Below are positions 35,354 through 44,091 of a DNA stretch of 64,000 nucleotides, one piece after another. The notes under the pieces were generated by a model. The model saw only the letters and a program-made list of their open reading frames with translations. It had not been told where the DNA came from and searched no databases. The DNA comes from Azomonas tarimensis. GTDB lineage: Bacteria > Pseudomonadota > Gammaproteobacteria > Pseudomonadales > Pseudomonadaceae. The stretch lies in contig NZ_JBHRXZ010000012.1 in the NCBI RefSeq assembly GCF_042648805.1, positions 1-64,000 of the forward strand, read 5' to 3'. The stretch's first letter is position 1. Each line of letters begins with the position of its first letter. The position numbers were made by a program, and so were the translations under genes.

Positions 35354-37945
35354 TCAGGCCACGGCCTCGGACTCGAGGAAGTCCTTGGCGAAACGCTGGA
35401 GCACGCCACCCGCCTCGTAGATCGAGACTTCTTCAGCCGTATCCAGGCGGCAGGTGACCGGAACGTCGAGCTTTTCGCCGTCCCGACGGGTAATGACCAG
35501 CGTCAGGGTCGCACGGGGGGTCCGCTCGCCCATCACGTCGAAGGTCTCGGTGCCGTCGATCCGCAGCGTGAGGCGGTTGGTGCCCGGCTGGAACTCCAGC
35601 GGCAACACGCCCATGCCGATCAGGTTGGTACGGTGGATCCGCTCGAACCCCTCGGCCGCAATGGCCTCGACACCGGCGAGCCGCACACCCTTGGCAGCCC
35701 AGTCACGGGAAGAACCCTGACCGTAATCAGCCCCAGCGATGATGATCAGCGGCTGCTTGCGTTCCATATAGGTCTCGATGGCTTCCCACATGCGCACGAC
35801 CTGACCCTCTGGCTCGAGCCGCGCCAGCGAACCCTGCTTGACCTTGCCATCCACCACGGCCATCTCGTTGATCAGCTTGGGATTGGCAAAGGTGGCGCGC
35901 TGCGCGGTGAGGTGGTCACCCCGGTGAGTCGCGTAGGAGTTGAAGTCCTCTTCCGGCAGGCCCATCTTCGCCAGGTATTCGCCCGCCGCGCTGTTGGCCA
36001 TGATGGCGTTGGACGGGGACAGGTGGTCGGTGGTGATGTTGTCGCCGAGCACGGCCAGCGGCTGCATGCCTTTGAGGCTGCGCTCACCTGCCAATGCGCC
36101 CTCCCAGTATGGCGGACGGCGAATGTAAGTGCTTTGCGGACGCCAATCGTAAAGTGGGCTCTTGGCTTCTTCCACCTTGCCCAGATCGAACATCGGAATG
36201 TAGATCTGGTTGAACTGCTCCGGCTTGACGCTGGCAGCGACGATGGCGTCGATTTCATCGTCGGAAGGCCAGAGATCCTTGAGTGTCACCGGATTGCCGT
36301 TTCGATCCGCCCCCAGCACATCCTTCTCGATATCGAAACGGATGGTGCCTGCGATGGCATAGGCCACCACCAGCGGCGGGGATGCCAAGAAGGCCTGCTT
36401 GGCGTACGGGTGAATGCGGCCATCGAAGTTGCGATTGCCGGACAGTACCGCCGTGGCGTACAGATCGCGGTCGATGATCTCTTGCTGGATCGCCGGATCC
36501 AGCGCGCCGGACATGCCGTTGCAGGTGGTGCAGGCGTACGCCACGATGCCGAAACCGAGCTTCTCCAGTTCTGGAAGCAAGCCCGACTCCTCAAGGTACA
36601 GGCGCGCCACCTTCGAACCCGGCGCGAAAGATGACTTCACCCAAGGCTTACGAACCAGGCCCAGCTCGTTGGCTTTCTTGGCCAGTAGGCCAGCGGCGAC
36701 GACGTTGCGCGGGTTGCTGGTGTTGGTGCAGCTGGTGATCGCGGCGATGATCACGGCGCCATCGGGCATCTGGCCAGGCACTTCGTCCCACTTGCCGGCA
36801 ATGCCCTTCTCAGCCAGATCGCTGGTCGCCACCAGGGCGTGCGGGTTGGAAGGGCCGGCCATGCTGCGCGTGACGCTCGACAGGTCGAAGCTCAATACGC
36901 GCTCGTACTGCACGGCTCTCAGGCTATCCGCCCAAAGGCCAGTCGTCCGCGCGTAATGCTCCACCAGCGCCACCTGCTCGGGTTCGCGACCGGTTAGCTT
37001 CAGGTAATCGACGGTCTGCTCGTCGATGTAGAACATCGCCGCCGTGGCACCGTACTCCGGTGTCATGTTGGAGATGGTTGCGCGATCGCCGATGGTCAGG
37101 CTCGAAGCACCCTCGCCGAAAAACTCGAGGTAGGCGCCCACGACCCGCTGCTTGCGCAGGAACTCGGTCAGAGCCAGTACGATGTCGGTGGCGGTGATGC
37201 CTGGCTGGCGGCTTCCGGTCAGCTCGACGCCGACGATGTCCGGCAGACGCATCATCGAGGCACGGCCGAGCATGACCGTCTCCGCTTCCAGCCCGCCCAC
37301 GCCGACTGCGATCACACCGAGCGCGTCGACGTGCGGCGTGTGGCTGTCGGTGCCGACACAGGTGTCGGGGTAAGCCACACCGTCACGCGCCTGGATCACC
37401 GGAGACATTTTCTCCAGGTTGATCTGATGCATGATGCCGTTGCCCGCCGGGATCACATCGACGTTCTTGAAGGCAGTCTTGGTCCAATCGATGAAGTGAA
37501 ACCGGTCCTCGTTGCGACGATCCTCGATGGCCCGGTTCTTCTCGAACGCGTCCGGATCGAAACCACCCCACTCCACCGCCAGCGAGTGGTCGACGATAAG
37601 CTGGGTCGGCACCACCGGGTTGACCTTGGCCGGATCGCCGCCCTGCTCGGCAATGGCGTCGCGCAGCCCGGCCAGATCGACCAGAGCCGTCTGACCAAGG
37701 ATGTCGTGACAGACCACGCGCGCCGGGTACCAGGGAAAGTCCAGGTCGCGCTTGCGTTCGATCAGCTGCTTGAGCGAGTCGGTCAGCGCCGCGGGGTCAC
37801 AGCGACGCACCAGGTTTTCCGCCAATACACGCGAGGTGTACGGCAGGGTCGCATAGGCGCCCGGCTGGATGGCTTCGACCGCTTCGCGTGCGTCGAAGTA
37901 ATCCAGCGCGGTGTCCGGCAACCGCTTGCGGTATTGAGTGTTCAT
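35354..37945 (-). CDS. acnD: Fe/S-dependent 2-methylcitrate dehydratase
   Basis: 863 residues of the aconitase family. The cluster cysteines are in ITSCTNTSNP and ACTTCNGMSG (C-x2-C), and the substrate arginine region is YGQGSSRDWAAKG in the C-terminal swivel domain. Position between prpC and prpF identifies it as AcnD over AcnA. It dehydrates 2-methylcitrate to a methylaconitate isomer. Its ATG touches the prpC stop codon (TAAATG). AAGGA inside prpC is the likely ribosome site. Confidence 0.95.
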   Translation of the reverse strand: MNTQYRKRLPDTALDYFDAREAVEAIQPGAYATLPYTSRVLAENLVRRCDPAALTDSLKQLIERKRDLDFPWYPARVVCHDILGQTALVDLAGLRDAIAEQGGDPAKVNPVVPTQLIVDHSLAVEWGGFDPDAFEKNRAIEDRRNEDRFHFIDWTKTAFKNVDVIPAGNGIMHQINLEKMSPVIQARDGVAYPDTCVGTDSHTPHVDALGVIAVGVGGLEAETVMLGRASMMRLPDIVGVELTGSRQPGITATDIVLALTEFLRKQRVVGAYLEFFGEGASSLTIGDRATISNMTPEYGATAAMFYIDEQTVDYLKLTGREPEQVALVEHYARTTGLWADSLRAVQYERVLSFDLSSVTRSMAGPSNPHALVATSDLAEKGIAGKWDEVPGQMPDGAVIIAAITSCTNTSNPRNVVAAGLLAKKANELGLVRKPWVKSSFAPGSKVARLYLEESGLLPELEKLGFGIVAYACTTCNGMSGALDPAIQQEIIDRDLYATAVLSGNRNFDGRIHPYAKQAFLASPPLVVAYAIAGTIRFDIEKDVLGADRNGNPVTLKDLWPSDDEIDAIVAASVKPEQFNQIYIPMFDLGKVEEAKSPLYDWRPQSTYIRRPPYWEGALAGERSLKGMQPLAVLGDNITTDHLSPSNAIMANSAAGEYLAKMGLPEEDFNSYATHRGDHLTAQRATFANPKLINEMAVVDGKVKQGSLARLEPEGQVVRMWEAIETYMERKQPLIIIAGADYGQGSSRDWAAKGVRLAGVEAIAAEGFERIHRTNLIGMGVLPLEFQPGTNRLTLRIDGTETFDVMGERTPRATLTLVITRRDGEKLDVPVTCRLDTAEEVSIYEAGGVLQRFAKDFLESEAVA

Positions 37946-39103
37946 TTACTTGCGATCCTTGAGCGGAACGAAGGTCAGATTTTCCGGCCCGGTATAGTTG
38001 GCGCTCGGCCGGATGATCTTGCCGTCGATGCGCTGCTCTATGACGTGGGAGGACCAGCCGGACGTGCGCGCAATCACGAACAGCGGGGTAAACATGGCGG
38101 TTGGCACGCCCATCATGTGGTAGCTGACGGCGCTGAACCAATCCAGGTTGGGGAACATCTTCTTGACGTCCCACATCACCGATTCCAGGCGCTCGGCGAT
38201 GTCGTACATCTTCATGTTGCCCTGCTCGGCGGAGAGTTCGCGGGCCACTTCCTTGATCACCTTGTTGCGCGGGTCCGCGACGGTGTAGACGGGATGTCCA
38301 AAGCCGATCACCACTTCCTTCTTCTCGACGCGGGCACGGATGTCGGCTTCGGCTTCATCAGGCGTCTCGTAGCGCTTCTGGATCTCGAAGGCCACCTCGT
38401 TGGCGCCGCCGTGTTTGGCTCCGCGCAGGGCACCGATGGAGCCGGTGATGCAGGAGAACATGTCCGAGCCGGTGCCGCCGATGACCCGTGAGGTAAAGGT
38501 TGAGGCGTTGAACTCGTGCTCGGCATAGAGAATCAGCGAGGTGTGCATCGCGCGCACCCAGGACTCGCAAGGCTTTTCGCCATGCAGCAGGTGCAGGAAG
38601 TGGCCGCCGATGGAGTCGTCATCGGTTTCCACCTCGATGCGCTTGCCGTTGTGGCTGTAGTGATACCAGTACAGCAGCATCGAGCCCAGCGAGGCCATCA
38701 GCTTGTCGGCGATGTCGCGAGCGCCGGGATGGTTGTGGTCATCCTTCTCGGGAGAAAGGCAACCCAGCACGGAGACAGCGGTGCGCATCACATCCATCGG
38801 GTGGGCCGACGGCGGCAATTGCTCCAAGGCAGCCTTGACGCCGGCGGGCAGGCCGCGCAGAGCCTTGAGCTTGGCCTTGTAGCCGGCCAGTTCGGCGACA
38901 TTGGGCAGCTTGCCGTGCACCAGCAGGTAAGCAATTTCCTCGAACTCGCAGGTGGTGGCCACATCGAGGATGTCGTAGCCACGGTAATGCAGGTCGTTAC
39001 CACTACGGCCGACGGTGCACAGGGCGGTATTGCCGGCGGCGGTGCCACTCAGGGCCACGGACTTCTTGGGCTTGAAGCCGGTCGTTTCTGGGGTAGCGCT
39101 CAT
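37946..39103 (-). CDS. prpC: 2-methylcitrate synthase
   Basis: 385 residues of the citrate-synthase family, shorter than GltA and without its N-terminal extension, as for PrpC. Catalytic residues are the His in GAKHGGANE, the His in GFGHPVYTVADPR and the Asp in the C-terminal half. It condenses propionyl-CoA with oxaloacetate. AGGAG lies eight bases before the ATG. Second in the operon, 75 bp after prpB. Confidence 0.96.
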   Translation of the reverse strand: MSATPETTGFKPKKSVALSGTAAGNTALCTVGRSGNDLHYRGYDILDVATTCEFEEIAYLLVHGKLPNVAELAGYKAKLKALRGLPAGVKAALEQLPPSAHPMDVMRTAVSVLGCLSPEKDDHNHPGARDIADKLMASLGSMLLYWYHYSHNGKRIEVETDDDSIGGHFLHLLHGEKPCESWVRAMHTSLILYAEHEFNASTFTSRVIGGTGSDMFSCITGSIGALRGAKHGGANEVAFEIQKRYETPDEAEADIRARVEKKEVVIGFGHPVYTVADPRNKVIKEVARELSAEQGNMKMYDIAERLESVMWDVKKMFPNLDWFSAVSYHMMGVPTAMFTPLFVIARTSGWSSHVIEQRIDGKIIRPSANYTGPENLTFVPLKDRK

Positions 39104-39178
39104 CGCGTTTCTCCTTTTGTACTTATTTTGGTGTTTTGATGCTGATTGCGTTAGCGCCGGGAAGCCCGGGCGCGCCTG

Positions 39179-40063
39179 TCACTTCTTGCCAGCGAACAAG
39201 GCGTCAAGGTGCTGTTCGAAGGCGTGGTAGTTGATGCGGTCGTAAAGCTCCATGCGAGTCTGCATGGTGTCGATGACATTCTTCTGGGTGCCATCGCGGC
39301 GCAGGGCGGTGTAGACGTTTTCCGCTGCCTTGTTCATGGCTCGGAACGCCGATAGCGGGTAGAGCACCAGCGATACGTCCACCGATGCGAGCTCCTCGGT
39401 GGTGTACAGCGGCGTCGCACCGAATTCGGTGATGTTGGCCAGAATCGGTGCCTTCACCCGGTCGGCGAAGGTCTTGTACATCGCCAGCTCGGTGATGGCT
39501 TCCGGGAAGATCATGTCCGCACCGGCTTCGATGCAGGCCTCGGCGCGCTCAAGGGCAGCTTCGAGCCCTTCCACCGCCAGCGCATCGGTACGCGCCATGA
39601 TCACGAAGCTGTCGTCGGTACGGGCGTCCACCGCCGCCTTGACCCGGTCGACCATCTCCTGCAGCGAGACGATTTCCTTGTTCGGACGATGGCCGCAACG
39701 CTTGGCGCCGACCTGATCCTCGATGTGGATGGCGGCGGCACCGAACTTGATCATCGACTTGACCGTCCGCGCCACGTTGAATGCCGAGGAGCCGAAGCCG
39801 GTATCGACATCCACCAGCAGGGGCAGATCACACACATCGGTGATGCGGCGCACGTCGGTGAGCACGTCATCCAGCCCGGTGATGCCCAGGTCCGGCAGGC
39901 CCAGCGAGCCGGCTGCCACGCCGCCTCCGGACAGATAGATAGCCTTGAAGCCCGCACGCTTGGCCAGCAGGGCGTGGTTGGCATTGATCGCGCCCACCAC
40001 CTGCAGCGGATGTTCGGCGGCTAGGGCGTCTCGGAAACGCTGCCCGGCAGATATTTGAGTCAT
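39179..40063 (-). CDS. prpB: 2-methylisocitrate lyase
   Basis: 294 residues of the isocitrate-lyase superfamily. The active-site loop is KRCGHRPNKE and the Mg-binding region is LLVDVDTGFG. It splits methylisocitrate into pyruvate and succinate. Its ATG overlaps the prpR stop (ATGA), so regulator and enzyme genes are co-transcribed. GAGGTGA is the ribosome site. Confidence 0.96.
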   Translation of the reverse strand: MTQISAGQRFRDALAAEHPLQVVGAINANHALLAKRAGFKAIYLSGGGVAAGSLGLPDLGITGLDDVLTDVRRITDVCDLPLLVDVDTGFGSSAFNVARTVKSMIKFGAAAIHIEDQVGAKRCGHRPNKEIVSLQEMVDRVKAAVDARTDDSFVIMARTDALAVEGLEAALERAEACIEAGADMIFPEAITELAMYKTFADRVKAPILANITEFGATPLYTTEELASVDVSLVLYPLSAFRAMNKAAENVYTALRRDGTQKNVIDTMQTRMELYDRINYHAFEQHLDALFAGKK

Positions 40064-40773
40064 TGCTCACCTCGGTTGCAGTTGTTCTGGTTGTGATGGT
40101 GACGCTCCACGTTGCGACGTGAGGCGGCGATGTGGCGTCGCATGAGCAGCTCGGCCAGCTCTCCGTCCCGATCGGTGATAGCGTCGAGAATGCGGTGATG
40201 TTCATTGAAGGCCTGATGGGGCCGGTTCGGTGTCGCCGAATACTGGATCCGGTACATGCGCACGAGCTGGTACAACTCACCGCAAAGCATTCGGGTCAGG
40301 GTCGCGTTGCCACTGCCCTGGATGATCCGGTAGTGGAAATCGAAGTCACCTTCCTGCTGGTAGTACCCCACCCCCGCCCTGAAGGCTTCGTCCCGCTCGT
40401 GGGTTTCCAGCACCCGGCGCAGTTCGTCGATTTCGCCCTGACTCATGCGCTCGGCGGCAAGGCGGCAGGCCATCCCTTCCAGCGACTCGCGAATCTCGTA
40501 GAGTTCCAGCAGCTCGGCATGGTTGAGCGAGACGACCCGCGCGCCCACATGCGGCACCCGGACCAGCAGCTTCTGCCCTTCGAGACGGTGGATGGCCTCG
40601 CGCAGCGGCCCTCGGCTGATGCCATAGGTACGCGCCAGCTCTGGCTCGGAGATCTTCGCGCCCGGCGGAATCTCGCCACGCACGATGGCGCCCTGGATCT
40701 GGCGGAAGACATGCTCGGACAGGGTTCCGTTGTCTTCCGTGGCGGCTGGCGGGATTTCAAAGGCGCTGACCAT
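40060..40773 (-). CDS. GntR/FadR-type regulator of propionate catabolism
   Basis: 237 residues from MVSAFEIPPAATEDN. It has an N-terminal winged helix (LSEHVFRQIQGAIVRGEIPPGAKISEPELARTYGISRGPLREA) and a C-terminal FCD ligand domain with metal-type His residues (DFDFHYRIIQGSG). No ribosome site precedes the ATG. A 12-bp palindrome abuts it instead, so initiation is weak or leaderless, or blocked when the site is occupied. As first gene of prpR-prpB-prpC-acnD-prpF it probably autorepresses the whole operon. It replaces the sigma-54-type PrpR of enterics. Confidence 0.9.
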   Translation of the reverse strand: MVSAFEIPPAATEDNGTLSEHVFRQIQGAIVRGEIPPGAKISEPELARTYGISRGPLREAIHRLEGQKLLVRVPHVGARVVSLNHAELLELYEIRESLEGMACRLAAERMSQGEIDELRRVLETHERDEAFRAGVGYYQQEGDFDFHYRIIQGSGNATLTRMLCGELYQLVRMYRIQYSATPNRPHQAFNEHHRILDAITDRDGELAELLMRRHIAASRRNVERHHHNQNNCNRGEQ

Positions 40774-40785
40774 ATTGTCGACAAT
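40774..40785. promoter_or_regulatory. Palindromic operator touching the prp regulator start codon
   Basis: ATTGTCGACAAT is a perfect 12-bp palindrome directly next to the ATG at 40773. Size and TTGTCGACAA core suit a GntR/FadR-family site. A second near-identical site lies 74 bp upstream. Confidence 0.7.
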
Positions 40786-40847
40786 CACTGGTTTCGTTGG
40801 CCAGAATCTAGGCGGCAGAAGCCATAACGTCAATAGCAGCTACGACT

Positions 40848-40859
40848 ATTGTCGACAGA
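40848..40859. promoter_or_regulatory. Second prp operator-like palindrome
   Basis: ATTGTCGACAGA matches the operator at 40774 in 10 of 12 positions and keeps the TGTCGACA core. It lies in the expected promoter zone of the operon, 75 bp upstream of the start codon. The spacing is close to seven helical turns, which would allow looping. Confidence 0.6.
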
Positions 40860-41041
40860 TCCTCGTCTGGCCTTGCTCAGCGTCAATCTTTTCATGCGGT
40901 TTCGGGTCTGTCGCCGCCTGCCGGCCCTCATGCTAGAATGCGCGCCCGTTGCGCCCTTGCGGCGCTCGCCTCCAGACAGGTTTCGGCGGCACCCCAACGC
41001 CGGACGTCCCTTATTCCTCGGCCCTATCAGGATCTACACGT

Positions 41042-41569
41042 CTGAAATCTTTCGCACTGTTGTTTTCCTGCCTGCTGTTCATTCCGAGCCTTGGCCTAGC
41101 CAGCGGCAAGACCATCTTCGGCCTGAGCGAGCATGTCGGGCTTCCGGATCTGGGCCTGCAATTACCGGCCAAACTCGATACCGGGGCGCAGACCGCTTCG
41201 CTGAGCGCATGGGACATCGTCCATTTCAGACGCGACGGCGAACGCTGGGTGCGCTTCACCCTTGGGCTCGAAGACACCGACCCGGTGATCGTCGAGCGCC
41301 CGCTGGCGCGCACCAGCCGCATCAAGCGACGCGCTGGCGATGTCGCCGAAGACGACAAGACCTATACGTCCCGCCCAGTCATCGAGCTCGACATGTGTCT
41401 TGGCGAGTCACTTCAACGCATCGAAGTGAATCTGACCGACCGCCGCCGTTTCGAATTTCCGCTGTTGATCGGCTCCAGTGCCCTCACCCAGTTCGGCGCC
41501 CTTGTGGATCCGAGCCAGAATTTCGCCTTCCATGAACCCGGCTGCGCTGTCGCGGACACTGACGAGTAA
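41042..41569 (+). CDS. Exported retropepsin-like aspartyl protease (RimK-associated family)
   Basis: The mature part matches the PF05618 family. KLDTGAQTASLSAWDI carries the Asp-Thr-Gly catalytic motif, and IGSSALTQFGALVDPSQNF closes the domain. A signal peptide (hydrophobic FALLFSCLLFIPSLGLA) leads it to the periplasm. The start is uncertain: a CTG at 41042 has AGGA nine bases upstream and gives a normal signal peptide of 175 residues in all, while a TTG at 40949 would add 31 unlikely residues. It is followed after eight bases by a membrane transglutaminase-like gene and then an ATP-grasp ligase. Confidence 0.82.
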   Translation: MKSFALLFSCLLFIPSLGLASGKTIFGLSEHVGLPDLGLQLPAKLDTGAQTASLSAWDIVHFRRDGERWVRFTLGLEDTDPVIVERPLARTSRIKRRAGDVAEDDKTYTSRPVIELDMCLGESLQRIEVNLTDRRRFEFPLLIGSSALTQFGALVDPSQNFAFHEPGCAVADTDE

Positions 41570-41577
41570 ACCCTGTC

Positions 41578-43104
41578 ATGCGCTCACTGAACCTGCATCT
41601 GAAAATCCTCATCCTGCTGCTTGCAAGCCTGGGCATAGGGATCACCGCCTACCAGATCTTCGTGCTCGGCATTCCGGTGTCCCAGGAGGAGACCGACGAC
41701 CTTTGGAACATCGATGCCAAGGTCGACTTCATCGCCAGCGGTCGCGGCCCGGTCAAGGTGCAGATGTTCGTGCCGCCGCTGAACCAGGAGTTCGTCAGCC
41801 TCAACGAGAGCTTCATCTCCAACAACTACGGCGTAAGCGTCAACCGCGTCGATGGCAATCGCCGGGCGACCTGGTCCGCGCGCCGGGCCAGCGACCGCCA
41901 GACGCTGTACTACCGCCTGGCGATGACCAAGCGCTACAGCGGAGAGCGCACCCAGACCACCGGCCCGGTGTTCCGCGACAGCATTCCCGTCGAAGGACCC
42001 GAGAAGATTGCCGCCGAAGCGCTCCTGTCGCCGATTCGTCAGCATTCGGCGGACGTCGAGACCTTCATCAGCGAAGCCATCAGGCGGGTCAACAACACCA
42101 ACGATGATAACGTCAGGCTGCTGCTGGGCGGCGACACCTCGCCAAGCAACAAGGTACGGGTGATCGAACTCATCCTGTCCATCGCCCACGTTCCCATGGA
42201 ACGGGTCCACACCATTCGCCTGCAGACCGATATCCAGCAGTCGCCGGAGCTCTGGCTGCGCAGCTACAACGGCCAGCGCTGGCTGTACTTCAATCCGCAA
42301 AGCGGTGAGCAGGGCCTGCCGCAGGATCGTCTGATCTGGTGGACCGGCGATGAACCGCTGATCACCCTGGAGGGCGGTCGCGGCGAACAGGTCAGCTTTA
42401 CGCTGAACAATAGTGAGATCAACGCCATCCGCCTGGCGCAGATGACCGACGAGAATACCGACGCCGACTTCCTCGAGTACTCGCTCTACGGCTTGCCGCT
42501 GTCCACCCAGCAGACCTACCAGGTGATGATCATGATCCCCATCGGGGTACTGGTGATCCTGGTGCTGCGCAATCTCATCGGGATCCAGACCCTGGGGACC
42601 TTTACCCCGGTCCTGATCGCCCTCGCCTTCCGGGAAACCCAGCTGGGCTTCGGCATCCTGCTGTTTACCGTGATCACCGCCCTCGGCTTGTCGCTGCGCT
42701 CCTACCTGGAGCACCTGAAGCTGCAGATGCTGCCGCGGCTTTCCGTGGTGCTCACCTTTGTCGTGGTGCTGATCGCGGTGATCAGCCTGTTCAGCCACAA
42801 GCTCGGGTTGGAACGCGGCCTGTCGGTCTCGCTGTTCCCCATGGTGATCCTGACGATGACCATCGAACGCCTGTCCATCACCTGGGAAGAGCGCGGCGCT
42901 GGCCACGCCTTCAAGGTGGCGGTGGGCACCCTCATCGCAGGTTCGCTGGCCTTCCTCCTGATGAGCGTTCCGGAGCTCGTGTACTTCGTGTTCACCTTCC
43001 CGGCAGTGCTGCTGGTGCTGGTTGGCTTCATGCTGGCGATGGGACGCTACCGCGGTTATCGGCTGACCGAGCTGTTCCGCTTCAAAGCCTTCCTCAAGGA
43101 CTAA
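41578..43104 (+). CDS. Inactive transglutaminase-fold membrane protein (7TM type)
   Basis: 508 residues. An N-terminal membrane anchor (about 8-30) is followed by a periplasmic inactive-transglutaminase domain to about 300. A bundle of about seven helices follows (from QVMIMIPIGVLVILVLRNL to LVLVGFMLAMGRYR), matching the paired Transglut_inact and 7TM_transglut families. The catalytic Cys-His-Asp of transglutaminases is not evident. It is the middle gene of a conserved triad. The gap to the ATP-grasp gene is three bases. Confidence 0.88.
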   Translation: MRSLNLHLKILILLLASLGIGITAYQIFVLGIPVSQEETDDLWNIDAKVDFIASGRGPVKVQMFVPPLNQEFVSLNESFISNNYGVSVNRVDGNRRATWSARRASDRQTLYYRLAMTKRYSGERTQTTGPVFRDSIPVEGPEKIAAEALLSPIRQHSADVETFISEAIRRVNNTNDDNVRLLLGGDTSPSNKVRVIELILSIAHVPMERVHTIRLQTDIQQSPELWLRSYNGQRWLYFNPQSGEQGLPQDRLIWWTGDEPLITLEGGRGEQVSFTLNNSEINAIRLAQMTDENTDADFLEYSLYGLPLSTQQTYQVMIMIPIGVLVILVLRNLIGIQTLGTFTPVLIALAFRETQLGFGILLFTVITALGLSLRSYLEHLKLQMLPRLSVVLTFVVVLIAVISLFSHKLGLERGLSVSLFPMVILTMTIERLSITWEERGAGHAFKVAVGTLIAGSLAFLLMSVPELVYFVFTFPAVLLVLVGFMLAMGRYRGYRLTELFRFKAFLKD

Positions 43105-43107
43105 GCC

Positions 43108-44091
43108 ATGTTCGGCCTGATCAAGACATGGAAGGAGCTGAGTGCCCGGGGGATCATGGGAATCAACCGGCGCAACGCCGACTATGTGCTCAAATACAAC
43201 AAGCGCAGCCTGTACCCCATTGTCGACGACAAGATCCTGACCAAGGAAAAGGCCATCGAAGCGGGCATCCATGTCCCCGAAATGTATGGCGTCATCTCCA
43301 CGGAAAAGGACATCGACAAGCTCGCCTCGATCATCGAGGGGCACAAGGACTTCGTCGTCAAGCCGGCCCAGGGCGCCGGTGGTGATGGCATCCTGGTGAT
43401 CGCCGACCGCTTCGAAGGCCGCTACAAGACGGTCTCCGGCCGGATCATCACCCATGACGAGATCGAGCATCAGATCTCCAGCATCCTCACCGGTCTTTAT
43501 TCCCTGGGTGGGCTGCGCGACCGGGCGCTGATCGAATATCGCGTGACGCCGGATCCGATCTTCAAGAGCATCAGCTACGAGGGGGTTCCGGATATCCGCA
43601 TCATCGTACTGATGGGCTATCCGGTGATGGCGATGTTGCGCCTGCCGACGCGCCAATCCAATGGCAAGGCCAACCTGCATCAGGGCGCCATCGGCGTCGG
43701 CGTAGACCTGGCCACCGGCATCACCCTTCGCGGCACCTGGCTCAACAACAAGATCAGCAAGCACCCCGACACCACCAACTCGGTGGACGGCGTGCAGTTA
43801 CCCAACTGGGACGGCTTCATGCGCCTCGCCGCCGGCTGCTACGAGTTGTGCGGCCTGGGTTACATCGGCGTGGACATGGTGCTCGACGAGGAAAAGGGCC
43901 CGTTGATTCTCGAACTCAATGCCCGCCCTGGCCTGAACATCCAGATCGCCAACGATTGCGGCCTGACCCACCGGACCCATGCCGTCGAGGCCCGACTGGC
44001 CGAGCTGGCGGAAAAGGACATCGAGGAAACCGTCGAAGAGCGAGTGCGGTTTGCCCAGGAAACCTTCGGGCATGTCCCGCCGCATGTCTGA
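43108..44091 (+). CDS. RimK-like ATP-grasp ligase of the protease/transglutaminase triad
   Basis: 327 residues with an ATP-grasp fold. KDFVVKPAQGAGGDGILVI is the ATP-clamping loop, and DMVLDEEKGPLILELNARPGLNIQIAN holds the Mg-binding Glu/Asn. Family members form amide bonds using amino acids, often glutamate. The triad with an exported aspartyl protease and a transglutaminase-like membrane protein has been proposed by comparative genomics to make and process a peptide tag or peptide. The substrate is unknown. The 3' end overlaps pabB by eight bases. Confidence 0.88.
   Translation: MFGLIKTWKELSARGIMGINRRNADYVLKYNKRSLYPIVDDKILTKEKAIEAGIHVPEMYGVISTEKDIDKLASIIEGHKDFVVKPAQGAGGDGILVIADRFEGRYKTVSGRIITHDEIEHQISSILTGLYSLGGLRDRALIEYRVTPDPIFKSISYEGVPDIRIIVLMGYPVMAMLRLPTRQSNGKANLHQGAIGVGVDLATGITLRGTWLNNKISKHPDTTNSVDGVQLPNWDGFMRLAAGCYELCGLGYIGVDMVLDEEKGPLILELNARPGLNIQIANDCGLTHRTHAVEARLAELAEKDIEETVEERVRFAQETFGHVPPHV

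Noticed and set aside
41584..43764. A 726-codon minus-strand open frame
   Set aside because: Antisense of the transglutaminase-like and ATP-grasp genes. Its low-complexity His/Asp/Gln content is a codon-bias artefact.
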